A stretch of DNA of 64,000 nt from PCRC01 sp040384665 (lineage in GTDB: Bacteria; Pseudomonadota; Gammaproteobacteria; Burkholderiales; Burkholderiaceae_C). Below the pieces are notes generated by a model. It was given only the letters and a program-made list of their open reading frames with translations, had not been told where the DNA came from and did no database searches. The stretch lies in NCBI GenBank assembly GCA_040384665.1, contig JAZKIY010000008.1, positions 62,001 through 126,000 of the forward strand. The letters run 5' to 3'. This document shows positions 10,760 through 19,153 of this stretch, one piece after another; position 1 is the first letter of the stretch, and every line of letters starts with the position of its first letter. Both the position numbers and the translations under genes were made by a program.

Positions 10760-12121
10760 ATGCAGCACGTGATTCTGGGCGCTGGCCCGGCCGGCGTGAT
10801 CGCCGCAGAAACCCTGCGTAAGCGGGTGCCCAACGACAGGGTGCTGTTGATTGGCGAAGAAGACGAAGCGCCATACTCGCGCATGGCCATTCCCTACCTG
10901 CTGATCGGCCAGGTCGGCGAGCAGGGCACGCATTTGCGCAAGGGCGACGCGCATTTCCAGCAGCTGGGCATCGAGCTCAAGCGCCTGCGCGCGACCTCGG
11001 TCGACACCGCAGCGCGCATGGTGAAGCTGAGCGACGGCACCCAGCAAAGCTACGACCGGCTGCTGATTGCCACCGGCGCGCGGCCGGTGCGCCCGCCCAT
11101 CCAGGGGCTCGATCTGCCCAACGTGCACACCTGCTGGACGCTGGCCGACGCCCGCGCCATCATGGCCGACGTGAAACCCGGCTCGCGCGTGCTGCAGATG
11201 GGGGCCGGTTTTATTGGTTGCATCATCATGGAAGCGCTGGCCCAGCGTGTGAAAGGCGAGGGCGGCCAGCTCACCGTGGTGGAAATGGGCAACCGCATGG
11301 TGCCGCGCATGATGACCGAAAAAGCCGGCGCGATGATCAAGGCCTGGTGCATCCAGCAGGGCGTGCAGGTGGTGACCGACGCCAAGGTCGAATCGCTGCA
11401 GGGCGGTGGCAGTGGTTCCGGCAGCGGCCTGTTGTCCAAAGTGGTGAGCCTGTTCTCCGGCAGCGATGGCAAGGTCGAAGCGCCCATCCACGCCAAACTT
11501 TCCAACGGCAAAACGATCGGCGTTGATGTGGTCATCGTCGCCACCGGCGTCAAGCCCAACCTCGAATTCCTCGAAGGCTCGGGCATCGCCTGCAAAGACG
11601 GCATTCTGGTTGACGAAAAAATGCAGACCAACGTGCCCGGCGTTTACGCCGCCGGTGACGTCATCAACGCGGTCGATTTTTCCACCGGCGAGCGCAGCCT
11701 CAACATGATCCAGCCAGCCGCTGCCGACGAGGCCCGCATTGCCGCACTCAACATGTGTGGTGGCGCCACCGCGTCGCAAGGCAGCCTGGCCATGAACGTG
11801 CTCGACACGCTGGGGTTGATTGCCTCGTCGTTCGGCCAGTGGTGGGGCGCCGACGCGAAAGACGGCGGCCGGCATGTGGAGCAGGCCGACGACGCCGCCT
11901 TCAAGTACCTGCGGCTCGAATTCCAGGGCGACCAGCTCATAGGCGCCACCAGCCTGGGCTGGACCAACCATGTGGGTGTGTTGCGCGGGCTGATTCAGGG
12001 CAAAGTCAAGCTCGGCGACTGGGCCGACAAGCTCATCGATGACCCGACGCGTGTGATGGAGGCCTACCTGGCCTGCAGCCAGCAGCAAAACGCCTGGGCC
12101 AGCCGCGCCAGCACTGCATGA
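10760..12121 (+). CDS. aorC: FAD/NAD(P)-dependent oxidoreductase subunit of aldehyde oxidoreductase
   Basis: 453 residues. Pyridine nucleotide-disulfide oxidoreductase fold: FAD site ILGAGPAGVIAAETL, an NAD(P)-binding half starting near VLQMGAGFIGC, and the closing flavin motif GVYAAGDVINAV. A Gly/Ser-rich insertion (GGGSGSGSG, about residues 215-235) interrupts the second Rossmann region. Given its place after the polyferredoxin and aldehyde oxidoreductase genes it is probably the FAD subunit that passes electrons between the clusters and NAD+. AGGAGGAG precedes the ATG, a very strong ribosome site that may compensate for the terminator just upstream. Confidence 0.88.
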   Translation: MQHVILGAGPAGVIAAETLRKRVPNDRVLLIGEEDEAPYSRMAIPYLLIGQVGEQGTHLRKGDAHFQQLGIELKRLRATSVDTAARMVKLSDGTQQSYDRLLIATGARPVRPPIQGLDLPNVHTCWTLADARAIMADVKPGSRVLQMGAGFIGCIIMEALAQRVKGEGGQLTVVEMGNRMVPRMMTEKAGAMIKAWCIQQGVQVVTDAKVESLQGGGSGSGSGLLSKVVSLFSGSDGKVEAPIHAKLSNGKTIGVDVVIVATGVKPNLEFLEGSGIACKDGILVDEKMQTNVPGVYAAGDVINAVDFSTGERSLNMIQPAAADEARIAALNMCGGATASQGSLAMNVLDTLGLIASSFGQWWGADAKDGGRHVEQADDAAFKYLRLEFQGDQLIGATSLGWTNHVGVLRGLIQGKVKLGDWADKLIDDPTRVMEAYLACSQQQNAWASRASTA

Positions 12122-12165
12122 CGGTGGCGCTCTTTTTGCCGTGCTGAAGCCGGTATAAACACCGC

Positions 12166-12420
12166 ATGAACATCACCTTCAAGCTCTTTGCCACGCTCAC
12201 CGACTACCTGCCGCCCGAAGTCAAATACACCAACCAGCTCGCGATGCAGGTGGACGAAAGCAGCACGGTGCAGCAGGTGGTGGACCGTTTCAACCTGCCG
12301 CCCAAGCTGGTGCACCTGGTGCTCGTCAATGGGCACTACATCGCGCACGAAAAGCGGGCCAGTCATGTGTTGAATCAGGGCGACGTGCTGGCGGTGTGGC
12401 CGCCTATCGCCGGCGGTTGA
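12166..12420 (+). CDS. aorD: MoaD/ThiS-like sulfur carrier, aldehyde oxidoreductase-associated
   Basis: 84 residues, ubiquitin-like beta-grasp protein ending in the diagnostic Gly-Gly (PPIAGG). MoaD proteins carry a C-terminal thiocarboxylate that donates sulfur to form the dithiolene of molybdopterin. A dedicated copy inside an aldehyde oxidoreductase operon suggests a role in making or inserting the tungsten cofactor. No MoaE is in the window. It begins 45 bases after the FAD subunit gene and ends 5 bases before the next small gene. Confidence 0.82.
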   Translation: MNITFKLFATLTDYLPPEVKYTNQLAMQVDESSTVQQVVDRFNLPPKLVHLVLVNGHYIAHEKRASHVLNQGDVLAVWPPIAGG

Positions 12421-12424
12421 GCGC

Positions 12425-12727
12425 ATGTTTGCCGAAGTGCCCGAGCGGCTGGTGCGCGACATGGGCTGCACGCCAGCGGATCTGGTGCGGTGGATGCCGG
12501 CGGCGATTGGGAACAAGCCCCTGCGCTGGCTGGAGTCGGGCTGTGAGGTCGTGTTGGGCGAAGGCCGCAGCGTGCGCTTCGGCTGGCAGGTGCTGGCGCC
12601 ACGCCGCATTGCGCTGATGCGCATTGAGCGGCTGCAACTGGAGATGGTGTTCAGCGGCTGCGACGCGGAAACCCGGCACAGCTTTCTGGCGCAGTTCGAT
12701 GCCTACACGCGGCGCGGCGGTGGCTGA
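12425..12727 (+). CDS. Uncharacterised small protein at the end of the aldehyde oxidoreductase operon
   Basis: 100 residues, no signal peptide or membrane segment. Contains LVRDMGCTPADLVRWMPAA near the N-terminus, a strand-rich middle (VRFGWQVLAPRRIALMRIERLQLEM) and a Cys/His-containing C-terminal helix (FSGCDAETRHSFLAQFDAYT). It starts 5 bases after the MoaD-like gene, so it is translated with the operon. I recognise no family. Position suggests a maturation or assembly role for the enzyme, but this is inference only. Confidence 0.7.
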   Translation: MFAEVPERLVRDMGCTPADLVRWMPAAIGNKPLRWLESGCEVVLGEGRSVRFGWQVLAPRRIALMRIERLQLEMVFSGCDAETRHSFLAQFDAYTRRGGG

Positions 12728-12736
12728 ACAGTTCTT

Positions 12737-13060
12737 TTACTGCAGATCGGCCGTGCTGTTGTCAACCGGCACGCCATGGCGCATGCGCACCCGCACGCAG
12801 GCATCACTGCCCGCCTCAAATTCCCGGCATGGCGACGGCCGCCATTCGTAAATCCCGCAGCCTACCTTCTCGCCAATTTTGCCAGTCAGCGCCGCGCAGC
12901 GTGCTGGCGAGTGGTCTGTACCGCGCATGCGGCAAGTGCTGTCGGTCACCTCGACTGCCAGGCCCGATGGCACCTGGCCGCCGCTGTCGTCCAGCTCGAA
13001 GGCTGAAAAGTCAACACGGAAACTCGCGCAGCAAGCCCCACACGCCTGGCAATCGAACAT
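12737..13060 (-). CDS. YkgJ-family cysteine cluster protein
   Basis: 107 residues. N-terminal CQACGACCASFRVDF and later CRMRG, ARCAAL, GCGIYEWRPSPCREFE form the CxxCxxCC...C pattern of the YkgJ/UPF0153 family, thought to bind a metal or Fe-S cluster. Function is unknown. The ATG at 13060 overlaps the argF stop (TGATG), so translation is coupled to argF; a longer upstream frame would run back into argF and is excluded. Confidence 0.85.
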   Translation of the reverse strand: MFDCQACGACCASFRVDFSAFELDDSGGQVPSGLAVEVTDSTCRMRGTDHSPARCAALTGKIGEKVGCGIYEWRPSPCREFEAGSDACVRVRMRHGVPVDNSTADLQ

Positions 13061-14010
13061 CAAAGCCGCCCGAGCAGCAAATACTCCATCAGCGCCTTCT
13101 GCACATGCATGCGGTTCTCGGCTTCGTCCCACACCACCGACTGCGGGCCGTCGATGACTTCTGCGGTCACTTCCTCGCCGCGGTGTGCGGGCAGGCAGTG
13201 CATGAACAGCGCATCGGGCCTGGCGGCGCGCATCATCTCGGCGTCCACGCACCAGTCGGCAAAGGCCAGTTTGCGCGCTTCGTTTTCGGCCTCAAAGCCC
13301 ATGCTGGTCCAGACGTCGGTGGTGACCAGGTCGGCGCCCGCGCAGGCATCCATCGGGTCTTTGAAGACTTTGTAGCTGTCGGCGGAACGGATGCCGGCAA
13401 TCGATTGGTCCACCTCGTAACCGCTCGGCGTGCTCAGGTGCACGGTGAAACCAAGGATTTCGCTGGCCTGCAACCAGGTGTTGGCCATGTTGTTGCCGTC
13501 GCCCACCCAGGCCACGGTTTTGCCCTTCAGGCAGTCGAGGTCGATGTGCCCGTCGTCGCGCAGGCCACGGTGCTCAATGAAGGTGAACAGGTCGGCCAGG
13601 ATCTGGCAAGGGTGGAATTCGTTGGTCAGGCCGTTGATGACCGGCACCCGCGAATGCGCGGCAAAGGCCTCGATCTTGGTTTGCTCGTAGGTGCGGATCA
13701 TCACCAGGTCCACCATGCGGCTGATGACCTTGGCGCTGTCTTCGATGGGTTCTGCACGGCCCAGCTGGCTGTCGCCGGTGGTCAGGTGGACCACGCTGCC
13801 GCCAAGCTGGTACATACCGGCCTCAAAACTCACGCGGGTGCGTGTGCTGGCCTTCTCGAAGATCATTGCCAGCGTGCGGTCCACCAGCGGGTGGTGTTTT
13901 TCGTAGGCCTTGAACTTTTTCTTGATCAGCGCAGCGCGCTCGAACAGGTAGAGGTAGTCCTGTGCGTTCAGGTCGCTGAACTGCAGGTAATGCTTGATGG
14001 GTGCACTCAT
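13060..14010 (-). CDS. argF: Ornithine carbamoyltransferase
   Basis: 316 residues. Makes citrulline from ornithine and carbamoyl phosphate in arginine synthesis. Carbamoyl phosphate-binding STRTR (in EKASTRTRVSFEAGM), the HPCQ motif (EFHPCQILAD), ornithine-binding DVWTSMG and the catalytic HCLPAHRGEEV are all present. The start MSAPIKHYLQFSDL at 14010 overlaps the argD stop by 4 bases (ATGA), favouring it over a start 12 codons upstream. Operon order is argD-argF-ykgJ-like. Confidence 0.97.
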   Translation of the reverse strand: MSAPIKHYLQFSDLNAQDYLYLFERAALIKKKFKAYEKHHPLVDRTLAMIFEKASTRTRVSFEAGMYQLGGSVVHLTTGDSQLGRAEPIEDSAKVISRMVDLVMIRTYEQTKIEAFAAHSRVPVINGLTNEFHPCQILADLFTFIEHRGLRDDGHIDLDCLKGKTVAWVGDGNNMANTWLQASEILGFTVHLSTPSGYEVDQSIAGIRSADSYKVFKDPMDACAGADLVTTDVWTSMGFEAENEARKLAFADWCVDAEMMRAARPDALFMHCLPAHRGEEVTAEVIDGPQSVVWDEAENRMHVQKALMEYLLLGRL

Positions 14011-15230
14011 GGCGTTTCCACCAGCAACTGCTTGATCAGCGGACACAAAATCGCCACCACCTCGTCAGCCTCGGTTATGGTCAGGATCAGCGGCGGCACC
14101 AGCCGCACCACAGTGTCTGCCGTCACGCTGATCAGCAGGCCTGCGTCAGCGCAGTGTTGTACCAGCGCGCCGCAGGGTTTGGTCAGGTCGATGCCCAGCA
14201 TCAGGCCCATGCCGCGGATTTCTTTCACGCCCGCCACACCGGCCAGTTCGCGGGTCAAGGCGGTTTTCAGGTGGTCGCCCACACGCACCGCGTTGTCGAT
14301 CAAACCATCTTCTTCCATGATGCGGATGGTTTCAATACCGGCCCGCATCGCCAATGGGTTGCCGCCAAAGGTGGTGCCGTGGTTGCCCGGCTGGAAAATG
14401 GTCGCGGCTTTGGGGCCCACCACCACCGCGCCAATCGGCACGCCCGAGCCCAGGCCCTTGGCCAGCGGCATCACGTCGGGCTGGATGCCCGCCCATTGGT
14501 GGGCGAACCACTTGCCAGTGCGGCCCATGCCGCATTGCACCTCGTCGATCATCAGCAGCCAGTCGCGTTCATCACACAGGGCGCGCACGTCGCGCAGGTA
14601 GTCCATGTGCATCGGGTTCACGCCGCCTTCGCCCTGAATGGCCTCAAAGAACACGGCCACCACATTCGGGTTGTTGGCGGTGGCTGCTTTCAGTTGGTCG
14701 ATGTTGTTGATCGGCACGCGGATGAAGCCTTCCACCAGCGGGCCAAAGCCTGCCTGTACTTTGGGGTTGCCGGTGGCGCTCAGCGTGGCAATGCTGCGGC
14801 CATGGAAGGCCTTCTCATAAACCACGATTTCAGGGCGTTCAATGCCCTTGTCGTGCCCGAACTTGCGCGCCAGCTTCAATGCGGCTTCGTTGGCCTCCAG
14901 CCCGGTAGAGCAGAAAAACACGTTGGTCAGACCCGACAGCGCCACCAGCTTGGCAGCCAATGCTTCCTGGCCGGGCACATGGTAGTAGTTGCTGGTGTGG
15001 ATCAGTTTGGCAATCTGGTCTTGCAATGCAGGCACCAGTTTGGGGTGGGCGTGGCCGAGTGTATTGACGGCAATGCCACCCAGTGCATCAAGGTAGCACT
15101 TGCCGTTCACGTCCCAGACGCGGCAACCCTGGCCATGCGACATGGCAATCGGCAGGCGTCCGTAGGTGTTCATCACATGCGGCGAGGTGGGCACGGTGGC
15201 GGTGGTCAGGCGGGGCACGGCGGCGTTCAT
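14007..15230 (-). CDS. argD: Acetylornithine aminotransferase
   Basis: 407 residues. Class III PLP aminotransferase converting N-acetylglutamate semialdehyde to N-acetylornithine; family members often also accept succinyldiaminopimelate. Seen: FFCSTGLEANEAALKLAR, EAIQGEGGV, the aspartate motif MIDEVQCGMGRTG, and LAKGLGSGVPIGA, which carries the pyridoxal lysine. The ATG at 15230 has a GGAG 9 bases upstream; an in-frame start seven codons earlier lacks one. First gene of a minus-strand arginine operon. Confidence 0.95.
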   Translation of the reverse strand: MNAAVPRLTTATVPTSPHVMNTYGRLPIAMSHGQGCRVWDVNGKCYLDALGGIAVNTLGHAHPKLVPALQDQIAKLIHTSNYYHVPGQEALAAKLVALSGLTNVFFCSTGLEANEAALKLARKFGHDKGIERPEIVVYEKAFHGRSIATLSATGNPKVQAGFGPLVEGFIRVPINNIDQLKAATANNPNVVAVFFEAIQGEGGVNPMHMDYLRDVRALCDERDWLLMIDEVQCGMGRTGKWFAHQWAGIQPDVMPLAKGLGSGVPIGAVVVGPKAATIFQPGNHGTTFGGNPLAMRAGIETIRIMEEDGLIDNAVRVGDHLKTALTRELAGVAGVKEIRGMGLMLGIDLTKPCGALVQHCADAGLLISVTADTVVRLVPPLILTITEADEVVAILCPLIKQLLVETP

Positions 15231-15368
15231 GGCAAAGCTCCAGAGGCTCAAATAAAAGCAGCCCGGGACACGTGGTGCGCATCATGGGGGCTGTGAGACC
15301 TGATTCTAGGCGCAGACCTTGCTTGCCTTTGTGACACCGACGCAGCAGGGTCATGGCACGGTCATCAG

Positions 15369-15386
15369 TCTTATATAAGATAGAAT
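15369..15386 (+). promoter_or_regulatory. Palindromic operator TCTTATATAAGA abutting a -10 box
   Basis: A perfect 12-bp palindrome (15369-15380) is followed directly by TAGAAT (15381-15386), a good -10 hexamer for the plus-strand DUF3579 gene. It lies in the 219-bp region between divergent argD and the DUF3579 gene and could control both. The binding factor is unknown. Confidence 0.5.
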
Positions 15387-15449
15387 ACTTGTGCGGTGCA
15401 GCAAGCCGGCGATCCCGGCCCCCGTACCCTCTGAAAACACCAGCACCCG

Positions 15450-15770
15450 ATGGTTTTACCCTCCGCCCAAGAAGTGTTCATCCTCGGCCTGACCAAGGAC
15501 GGCAAAACCTTTCGCCCCAGCGACTGGGCCGAACGGCTGGCGGGCGTGATGAGCTCGTTTCGCCCCGGTGGCGCCCAGCCAGGCAGCCACCTCAGCTATT
15601 CCCCCTGGTGTGTTCCCAACACCATCGATGGCGTCAAGTGCGTGGTGGTGAACCGCGAACTGCGCGAACTGGAACCCATGGCCTGGGACTTCTGTCTCAA
15701 TTTCGCGCGCGACAACAACCTGCAGGTGGCCGAAGCCTGCCTGCTGCCCGACCCCCCTGAAAAAACCTGA
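15450..15770 (+). CDS. DUF3579 family protein
   Basis: 106 residues. Contains the family signature FILGLTKDGKTFRPSDWAER, followed by LAGVMSSF and PWCVPNTIDGVKCVVVNREL. DUF3579 proteins are small, soluble and found mainly in betaproteobacteria; function unknown. No clear Shine-Dalgarno precedes the ATG. Divergent from argD; a bidirectional terminator follows. Confidence 0.85.
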   Translation: MVLPSAQEVFILGLTKDGKTFRPSDWAERLAGVMSSFRPGGAQPGSHLSYSPWCVPNTIDGVKCVVVNRELRELEPMAWDFCLNFARDNNLQVAEACLLPDPPEKT

Positions 15771-15789
15771 GTGGCGGGTTGGCGCCAAC

Positions 15790-15817
15790 AAAAAAGCCGT
15801 CTTGCGACGGCTTTTTT
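15790..15817. terminator. Bidirectional intrinsic terminator
   Basis: AAAAAAGCCGTC-ttgc-GACGGCTTTTTT between the convergent DUF3579 gene and rpsT. The A-tract and T-tract make it usable from both strands. Confidence 0.9.
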
Positions 15818-15884
15818 GCTCTTTGCTGACAGCGCACCCGACAAAACGGCGCAGCAGGTGTCTGCTGCGGGCGGGTTGGCCTGG

Positions 15885-16190
15885 TTAGGCGGCGGCCGAA
15901 GCCAATGCCAGGGTTTTCACCTTGGCGCTCAGGCGGCTCTTGTCGCGAGCGGCCTTGTTCTTGTGGAAGATGCCCTTGTCGGCCACGGTGTCCACCACGG
16001 CTTGCATCTTGGCAAACAGCTCGGCGGCCTTGGTCTTGTCACCAGCGAGAACGGCTTTTTCAACGTTCTTCACAGCGGTGCGGTACTTGGAGCGCAGCGA
16101 GGTGTTCGCAGCGTTGAGTTTGATGTCCTGGCGGACGCGTTTGCGGCCCGACGCGAGGCGCGGGTTCTTTTTCTTAGGTTTGGTAGCCAT
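15885..16190 (-). CDS. rpsT: 30S ribosomal protein S20
   Basis: 101 residues, basic, starting MATKPKKKNPRLASGRKR and containing the S20 three-helix bundle (SLRSKYRTAVKNVEKAV, FAKMQAVVDTVADKGIFHKN, AARDKSRLSAKVKTL). S20 is an early-assembling 16S rRNA-binding protein. Monocistronic, with its own promoter upstream and a terminator downstream. Divergent from murJ, a common betaproteobacterial neighbour. Confidence 0.98.
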   Translation of the reverse strand: MATKPKKKNPRLASGRKRVRQDIKLNAANTSLRSKYRTAVKNVEKAVLAGDKTKAAELFAKMQAVVDTVADKGIFHKNKAARDKSRLSAKVKTLALASAAA

Positions 16191-16235
16191 GATTGGTGAT
16201 CCTTGTGTTTGAGGATGTTGTCAGCAAAGCCTTCC

Positions 16236-16265
16236 ATTATAGGCGAGTCCAAGAATCGATTCCAA
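16236..16265 (-). promoter_or_regulatory. Sigma-70 promoter for rpsT
   Basis: On the minus strand TTGGAA (16265-16260) is followed after 18 bases by a perfect TATAAT (16241-16236), about 45 bases before the rpsT start codon. Confidence 0.7.
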
Positions 16266-16315
16266 CGCGTGTCAGCCGGTGCAGGGCAGACGCGGGCAGC
16301 GCATAAACTCAAGGC

Positions 16316-17881
16316 GTGTCCCTGTTCAAAGCCGCCTCCACCGTTTCGCTGCTGACGCTGGCCTCCCGCATCACCGGCCTGGCGCGGGAGCTGCTGATGG
16401 CGTCCACCTTTGGTGCCAGCGCTATGACCGACGCTTTCAACGTCGCCTTCCGCATCCCCAACCTGTTTCGTCGGCTGTTTGCCGAGGGCGCTTTCAGCCA
16501 GGCGTTTGTGCCGGTGCTGGCCACGGTCAAGGCGCAGCAGGGCGAGGAAGCCACCCGCACCCTGATTGACCGCGTCGCTTCGTTGTTGTTGCTGGCCCTC
16601 TTGCTGACCTGTGTGGTTGGTGTGGCGGCCGCGCCGGTGCTGGTCTGGGTAATGGCCAGCGGATTGCAGCAGGAACCGCGGGGGTTTGAGGCCGCCGTGT
16701 TCATGACACGCTGGATGTTCCCCTACATCGCCTTCATGTCGCTGGTGGCGCTGTCGGCCGGTGTGCTCAACACCTGGAAACGTTTTGCCGTGCCCGCCGC
16801 CACGCCGGTGCTGCTGAACCTGGCGATGATTGGCGCGGCACTGTGGGGTGCGCCGTGGCTCGCGCAGCAGGGCATCGAGCCAATCTACGCGATGGGCGCC
16901 GGTGTGATGCTGGGCGGCCTGTTGCAGCTGGGTGTGCAGGTGCCCGCGCTGTGGCGCCTGGGCCTGTTGCCGAAATTTGGCTTCGGCTGGACCACGCTGC
17001 GCACCGCCTGGGACGACCCCGGCACCCGGCAGGTGACGCGGCTGATGCTGCCGGCATTGCTGGGCGTCAGCGTGGCGCAAATCTCCCTGCTGATCAACAC
17101 CCAGATCGCTTCCTACCTCGCGCCGGGCAGCGTGAGCTGGCTCAGCTACGCCGACCGCTTGATGGAGTTCCCCACCGCCTTGCTCGGTGTGGCGCTGGGC
17201 GTGGTGCTGACGCCGCAGCTCGCCGCCGCCAAGGCCGCCAGCGACACGGCTGGCTATTCGGCCATGCTCGACTGGGGGCTGCGCTTGGTGGTGGTGCTGT
17301 CGGTGCCCAGTGCGGTGGTGCTGCTGACCTTTGCCCAGCCGCTGGTGGCCACGCTGTACCACTACGGCGCTTTCACCGAGCGCGACGTGCAGCAAACCAC
17401 CACCGCGCTGATGGGCTACGGCGCCGGGCTGGTGGGGTTGGTGGCGATCAAGGTGCTGGCGCCGGGTTACTACGCCAGCCAGGACATCCGCACCCCGGTT
17501 CGCATTGCGGTGGTGGTGCTGGTGATCACGCAGTTGCTGAACATCGCACTGGTGCCACTGCTGCAGCACGCCGGGCTGGCGCTGGCCATCGGGCTCGGTG
17601 CGGTGATCAACGCCGTGTGGCTGTTGGCTGGCCTGCTGCGCCGGGGCAGCTTCAAGCCGCTGCCAGGGTGGGGCCGGTTTGTACTGCAGGTGGTGGCGGC
17701 CAGCGCGTTGCTGGCGGTTTTTTTGATGTGGTTTGCCGGCCGGCAGGACTGGCCCGAACTTCGCAGCCAGGTTTTCATGCGAATTGGGCTCCTGGCCTTG
17801 GCACTTTCTGGTGGTGCTGCTATTTATTTAGGAGCGCTTTGGGCGGCGGGCCTGCGCTTCCGCCAACTGCTGCGGCGATGA
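16316..17881 (+). CDS. murJ: Lipid II flippase MurJ
   Basis: 521 residues, polytopic inner-membrane protein of the MOP superfamily with about 14 hydrophobic segments. The N-terminus SLFKAASTVSLLTLASRITGLARE and GAMTDAFNVAFRIPNLFRR-type loop (residues about 30-60) are diagnostic; ADRLMEFP is also conserved. Flips lipid II for peptidoglycan synthesis. GTG start at 16316, preceded only by a weak AAGG. Divergent from rpsT. Confidence 0.95.
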   Translation: MSLFKAASTVSLLTLASRITGLARELLMASTFGASAMTDAFNVAFRIPNLFRRLFAEGAFSQAFVPVLATVKAQQGEEATRTLIDRVASLLLLALLLTCVVGVAAAPVLVWVMASGLQQEPRGFEAAVFMTRWMFPYIAFMSLVALSAGVLNTWKRFAVPAATPVLLNLAMIGAALWGAPWLAQQGIEPIYAMGAGVMLGGLLQLGVQVPALWRLGLLPKFGFGWTTLRTAWDDPGTRQVTRLMLPALLGVSVAQISLLINTQIASYLAPGSVSWLSYADRLMEFPTALLGVALGVVLTPQLAAAKAASDTAGYSAMLDWGLRLVVVLSVPSAVVLLTFAQPLVATLYHYGAFTERDVQQTTTALMGYGAGLVGLVAIKVLAPGYYASQDIRTPVRIAVVVLVITQLLNIALVPLLQHAGLALAIGLGAVINAVWLLAGLLRRGSFKPLPGWGRFVLQVVAASALLAVFLMWFAGRQDWPELRSQVFMRIGLLALALSGGAAIYLGALWAAGLRFRQLLRR

Positions 17882-17933
17882 CGACCGAGGCACACCGGCT
17901 TGACGGGTTTTGGCCTCTCCATTACAAATAACC

Positions 17934-18785
17934 ATGCAATTCAGCTTCACGGTACCGACCCCCCTGGCGTACTTTGCGTCGCTGGTCCAGAGCGACGACG
18001 ACTTTCCGCTGCTGGAAGCCGCCATCAGCCTGGCGCAGGACGAGTACCCCGACCTCGACGTGCAGCAGGTACTGGGCGATGTGGACCAGCTGCTGGCGCG
18101 CCTGAAGCGCCGCATCCCGGCCGATGCCGCCGCCTTGCCCCGGCTGCGTGCCCTGAACCATTTCTTTTTCCGCGACCTCAGCTTTGGCGGCAACATCAAC
18201 GACTACTACGACCCCGACAACAGCTTTCTGAACGCGGTGCTGCGCACGCGGCGCGGCATCCCCATCTCGCTGGCGGTGTTGTGGATCGAGCTGGCGGAGG
18301 GGCTGGGCCTGCACGCGCGTGGGGTGAGCTTTCCTGGGCATTTCATGGTCAAGGTCAACCTCCCCAAGGGCCAGGTGGTGATCGACCCGTTCACCGGCCA
18401 GTCGCTCAGCCGGGAAGAACTGGCCGAGCGGCTGGAGCCTTACAAGCGCCGCAGCGGTTTGGTGGACGAGTTCGATGTGCCGATGGGCCTGTACCTGCAA
18501 TCGGCCACGCCGCGCGACATCATTGCCCGCATGCTGCGCAACCTCAAGGAAGTGCACAAGACCCAGGAAGACTGGCAGCGTCTCATCGCGGTGCAAGACC
18601 GGCTGATCGTGCTGCTGCCCGAGGCCTGGTCCGAGTACCGCGACCGGGGTCTGGCCTGCGCCGAGCAGGGCCACACCGCACGCGCGGTGGCTGACCTGGA
18701 AACCTACCTGCGCCATGTGGAAGAAGCGCTGGACCTGGACGCCATCAGCGAACGCGCTGCCGAGTTGCGCCGCGCACTGAACTGA
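17934..18785 (+). CDS. SirB1-family protein (transglutaminase-like fold plus TPR-like C-terminus)
   Basis: 283 residues. The central region contains FFFRDLSFGGNINDYYDP, NSFLNAVLRTRRGIPISLA and FPGHFMVKV, typical of SirB1/transglutaminase-like proteins. The usual nucleophilic cysteine position is not evident here, so enzymatic activity is doubtful. The C-terminal third is helical with tetratricopeptide character (LPEAWSEYRDRGLACAEQGH). Homologues occur near prfA/hemK in other bacteria. The ATG at 17934 was chosen because the upstream in-frame extension lacks a ribosome site. Confidence 0.8.
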   Translation: MQFSFTVPTPLAYFASLVQSDDDFPLLEAAISLAQDEYPDLDVQQVLGDVDQLLARLKRRIPADAAALPRLRALNHFFFRDLSFGGNINDYYDPDNSFLNAVLRTRRGIPISLAVLWIELAEGLGLHARGVSFPGHFMVKVNLPKGQVVIDPFTGQSLSREELAERLEPYKRRSGLVDEFDVPMGLYLQSATPRDIIARMLRNLKEVHKTQEDWQRLIAVQDRLIVLLPEAWSEYRDRGLACAEQGHTARAVADLETYLRHVEEALDLDAISERAAELRRALN

Positions 18786-18853
18786 GCCTGTGCAAAAATG
18801 CGCGATGGATTGACGGGCACAGCCGCCCGTTGACAGGGAGACAGGCACACACG

Positions 18854-19144
18854 ATGGTTGAAATCCGGCATACCCATGAGTTCAAGCTGTGGCTGGTTCA
18901 CCAGCGCGGCAAGCGTGCGCGCGGCCTGGTGCTGGCCCATGTGGACCGGCTGCAGTTGGCGCTGCCCAGCGATGTGCACCAGGTCAAGCCCGAGTTGTTT
19001 GAAATGCGCATTGAACAGGGCCTGGGCTACCGGCTTTATTTTGTGTACCTCGACCCGACCACCATCGTGTTGCTGTCGGCGGGCGACACCCGAACGCAGG
19101 AACGCGACATCCAGCTGGCCAGCAAGCTGGCCATCAACATCTGA
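18854..19144 (+). CDS. RelE/HigB-like addiction-module toxin
   Basis: 96 residues, RelE-superfamily ribonuclease-like toxin of the short HigB-type ('addiction module killer protein') group. Conserved pieces are KLWLVHQRGKRARGLVLAHV, KPELFEMRIEQGLGYRLYFVY and a closing LLSAGDTRTQERDIQLASKLA. The toxin gene precedes the antitoxin, as in higBA systems. Expected to cleave mRNA on ribosomes when unopposed. The start at 18854 matches the family; an in-frame ATG eight codons upstream is less likely. Confidence 0.85.
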   Translation: MVEIRHTHEFKLWLVHQRGKRARGLVLAHVDRLQLALPSDVHQVKPELFEMRIEQGLGYRLYFVYLDPTTIVLLSAGDTRTQERDIQLASKLAINI

Positions 19145-19153
19145 AGGGCCGCC

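Noticed and set aside
8815..10890. Long open frame (691 codons) on the minus strand opposite the aldehyde oxidoreductase gene
   Set aside because: Antisense shadow of a well-supported gene, without recognisable motifs; composition His/Gly/Val-rich.
12829..14601. Long plus-strand frame (590 codons) opposite ykgJ-like, argF and argD
   Set aside because: Crosses three confident genes on the other strand; low-complexity shadow.
17817..17842. AT-rich tract near the end of murJ (GCTATTTATTTAGGAGCGC) as another dispersed element
   Set aside because: It lacks the TTAGCTAT core and the encoded residues fit a normal MurJ helix.
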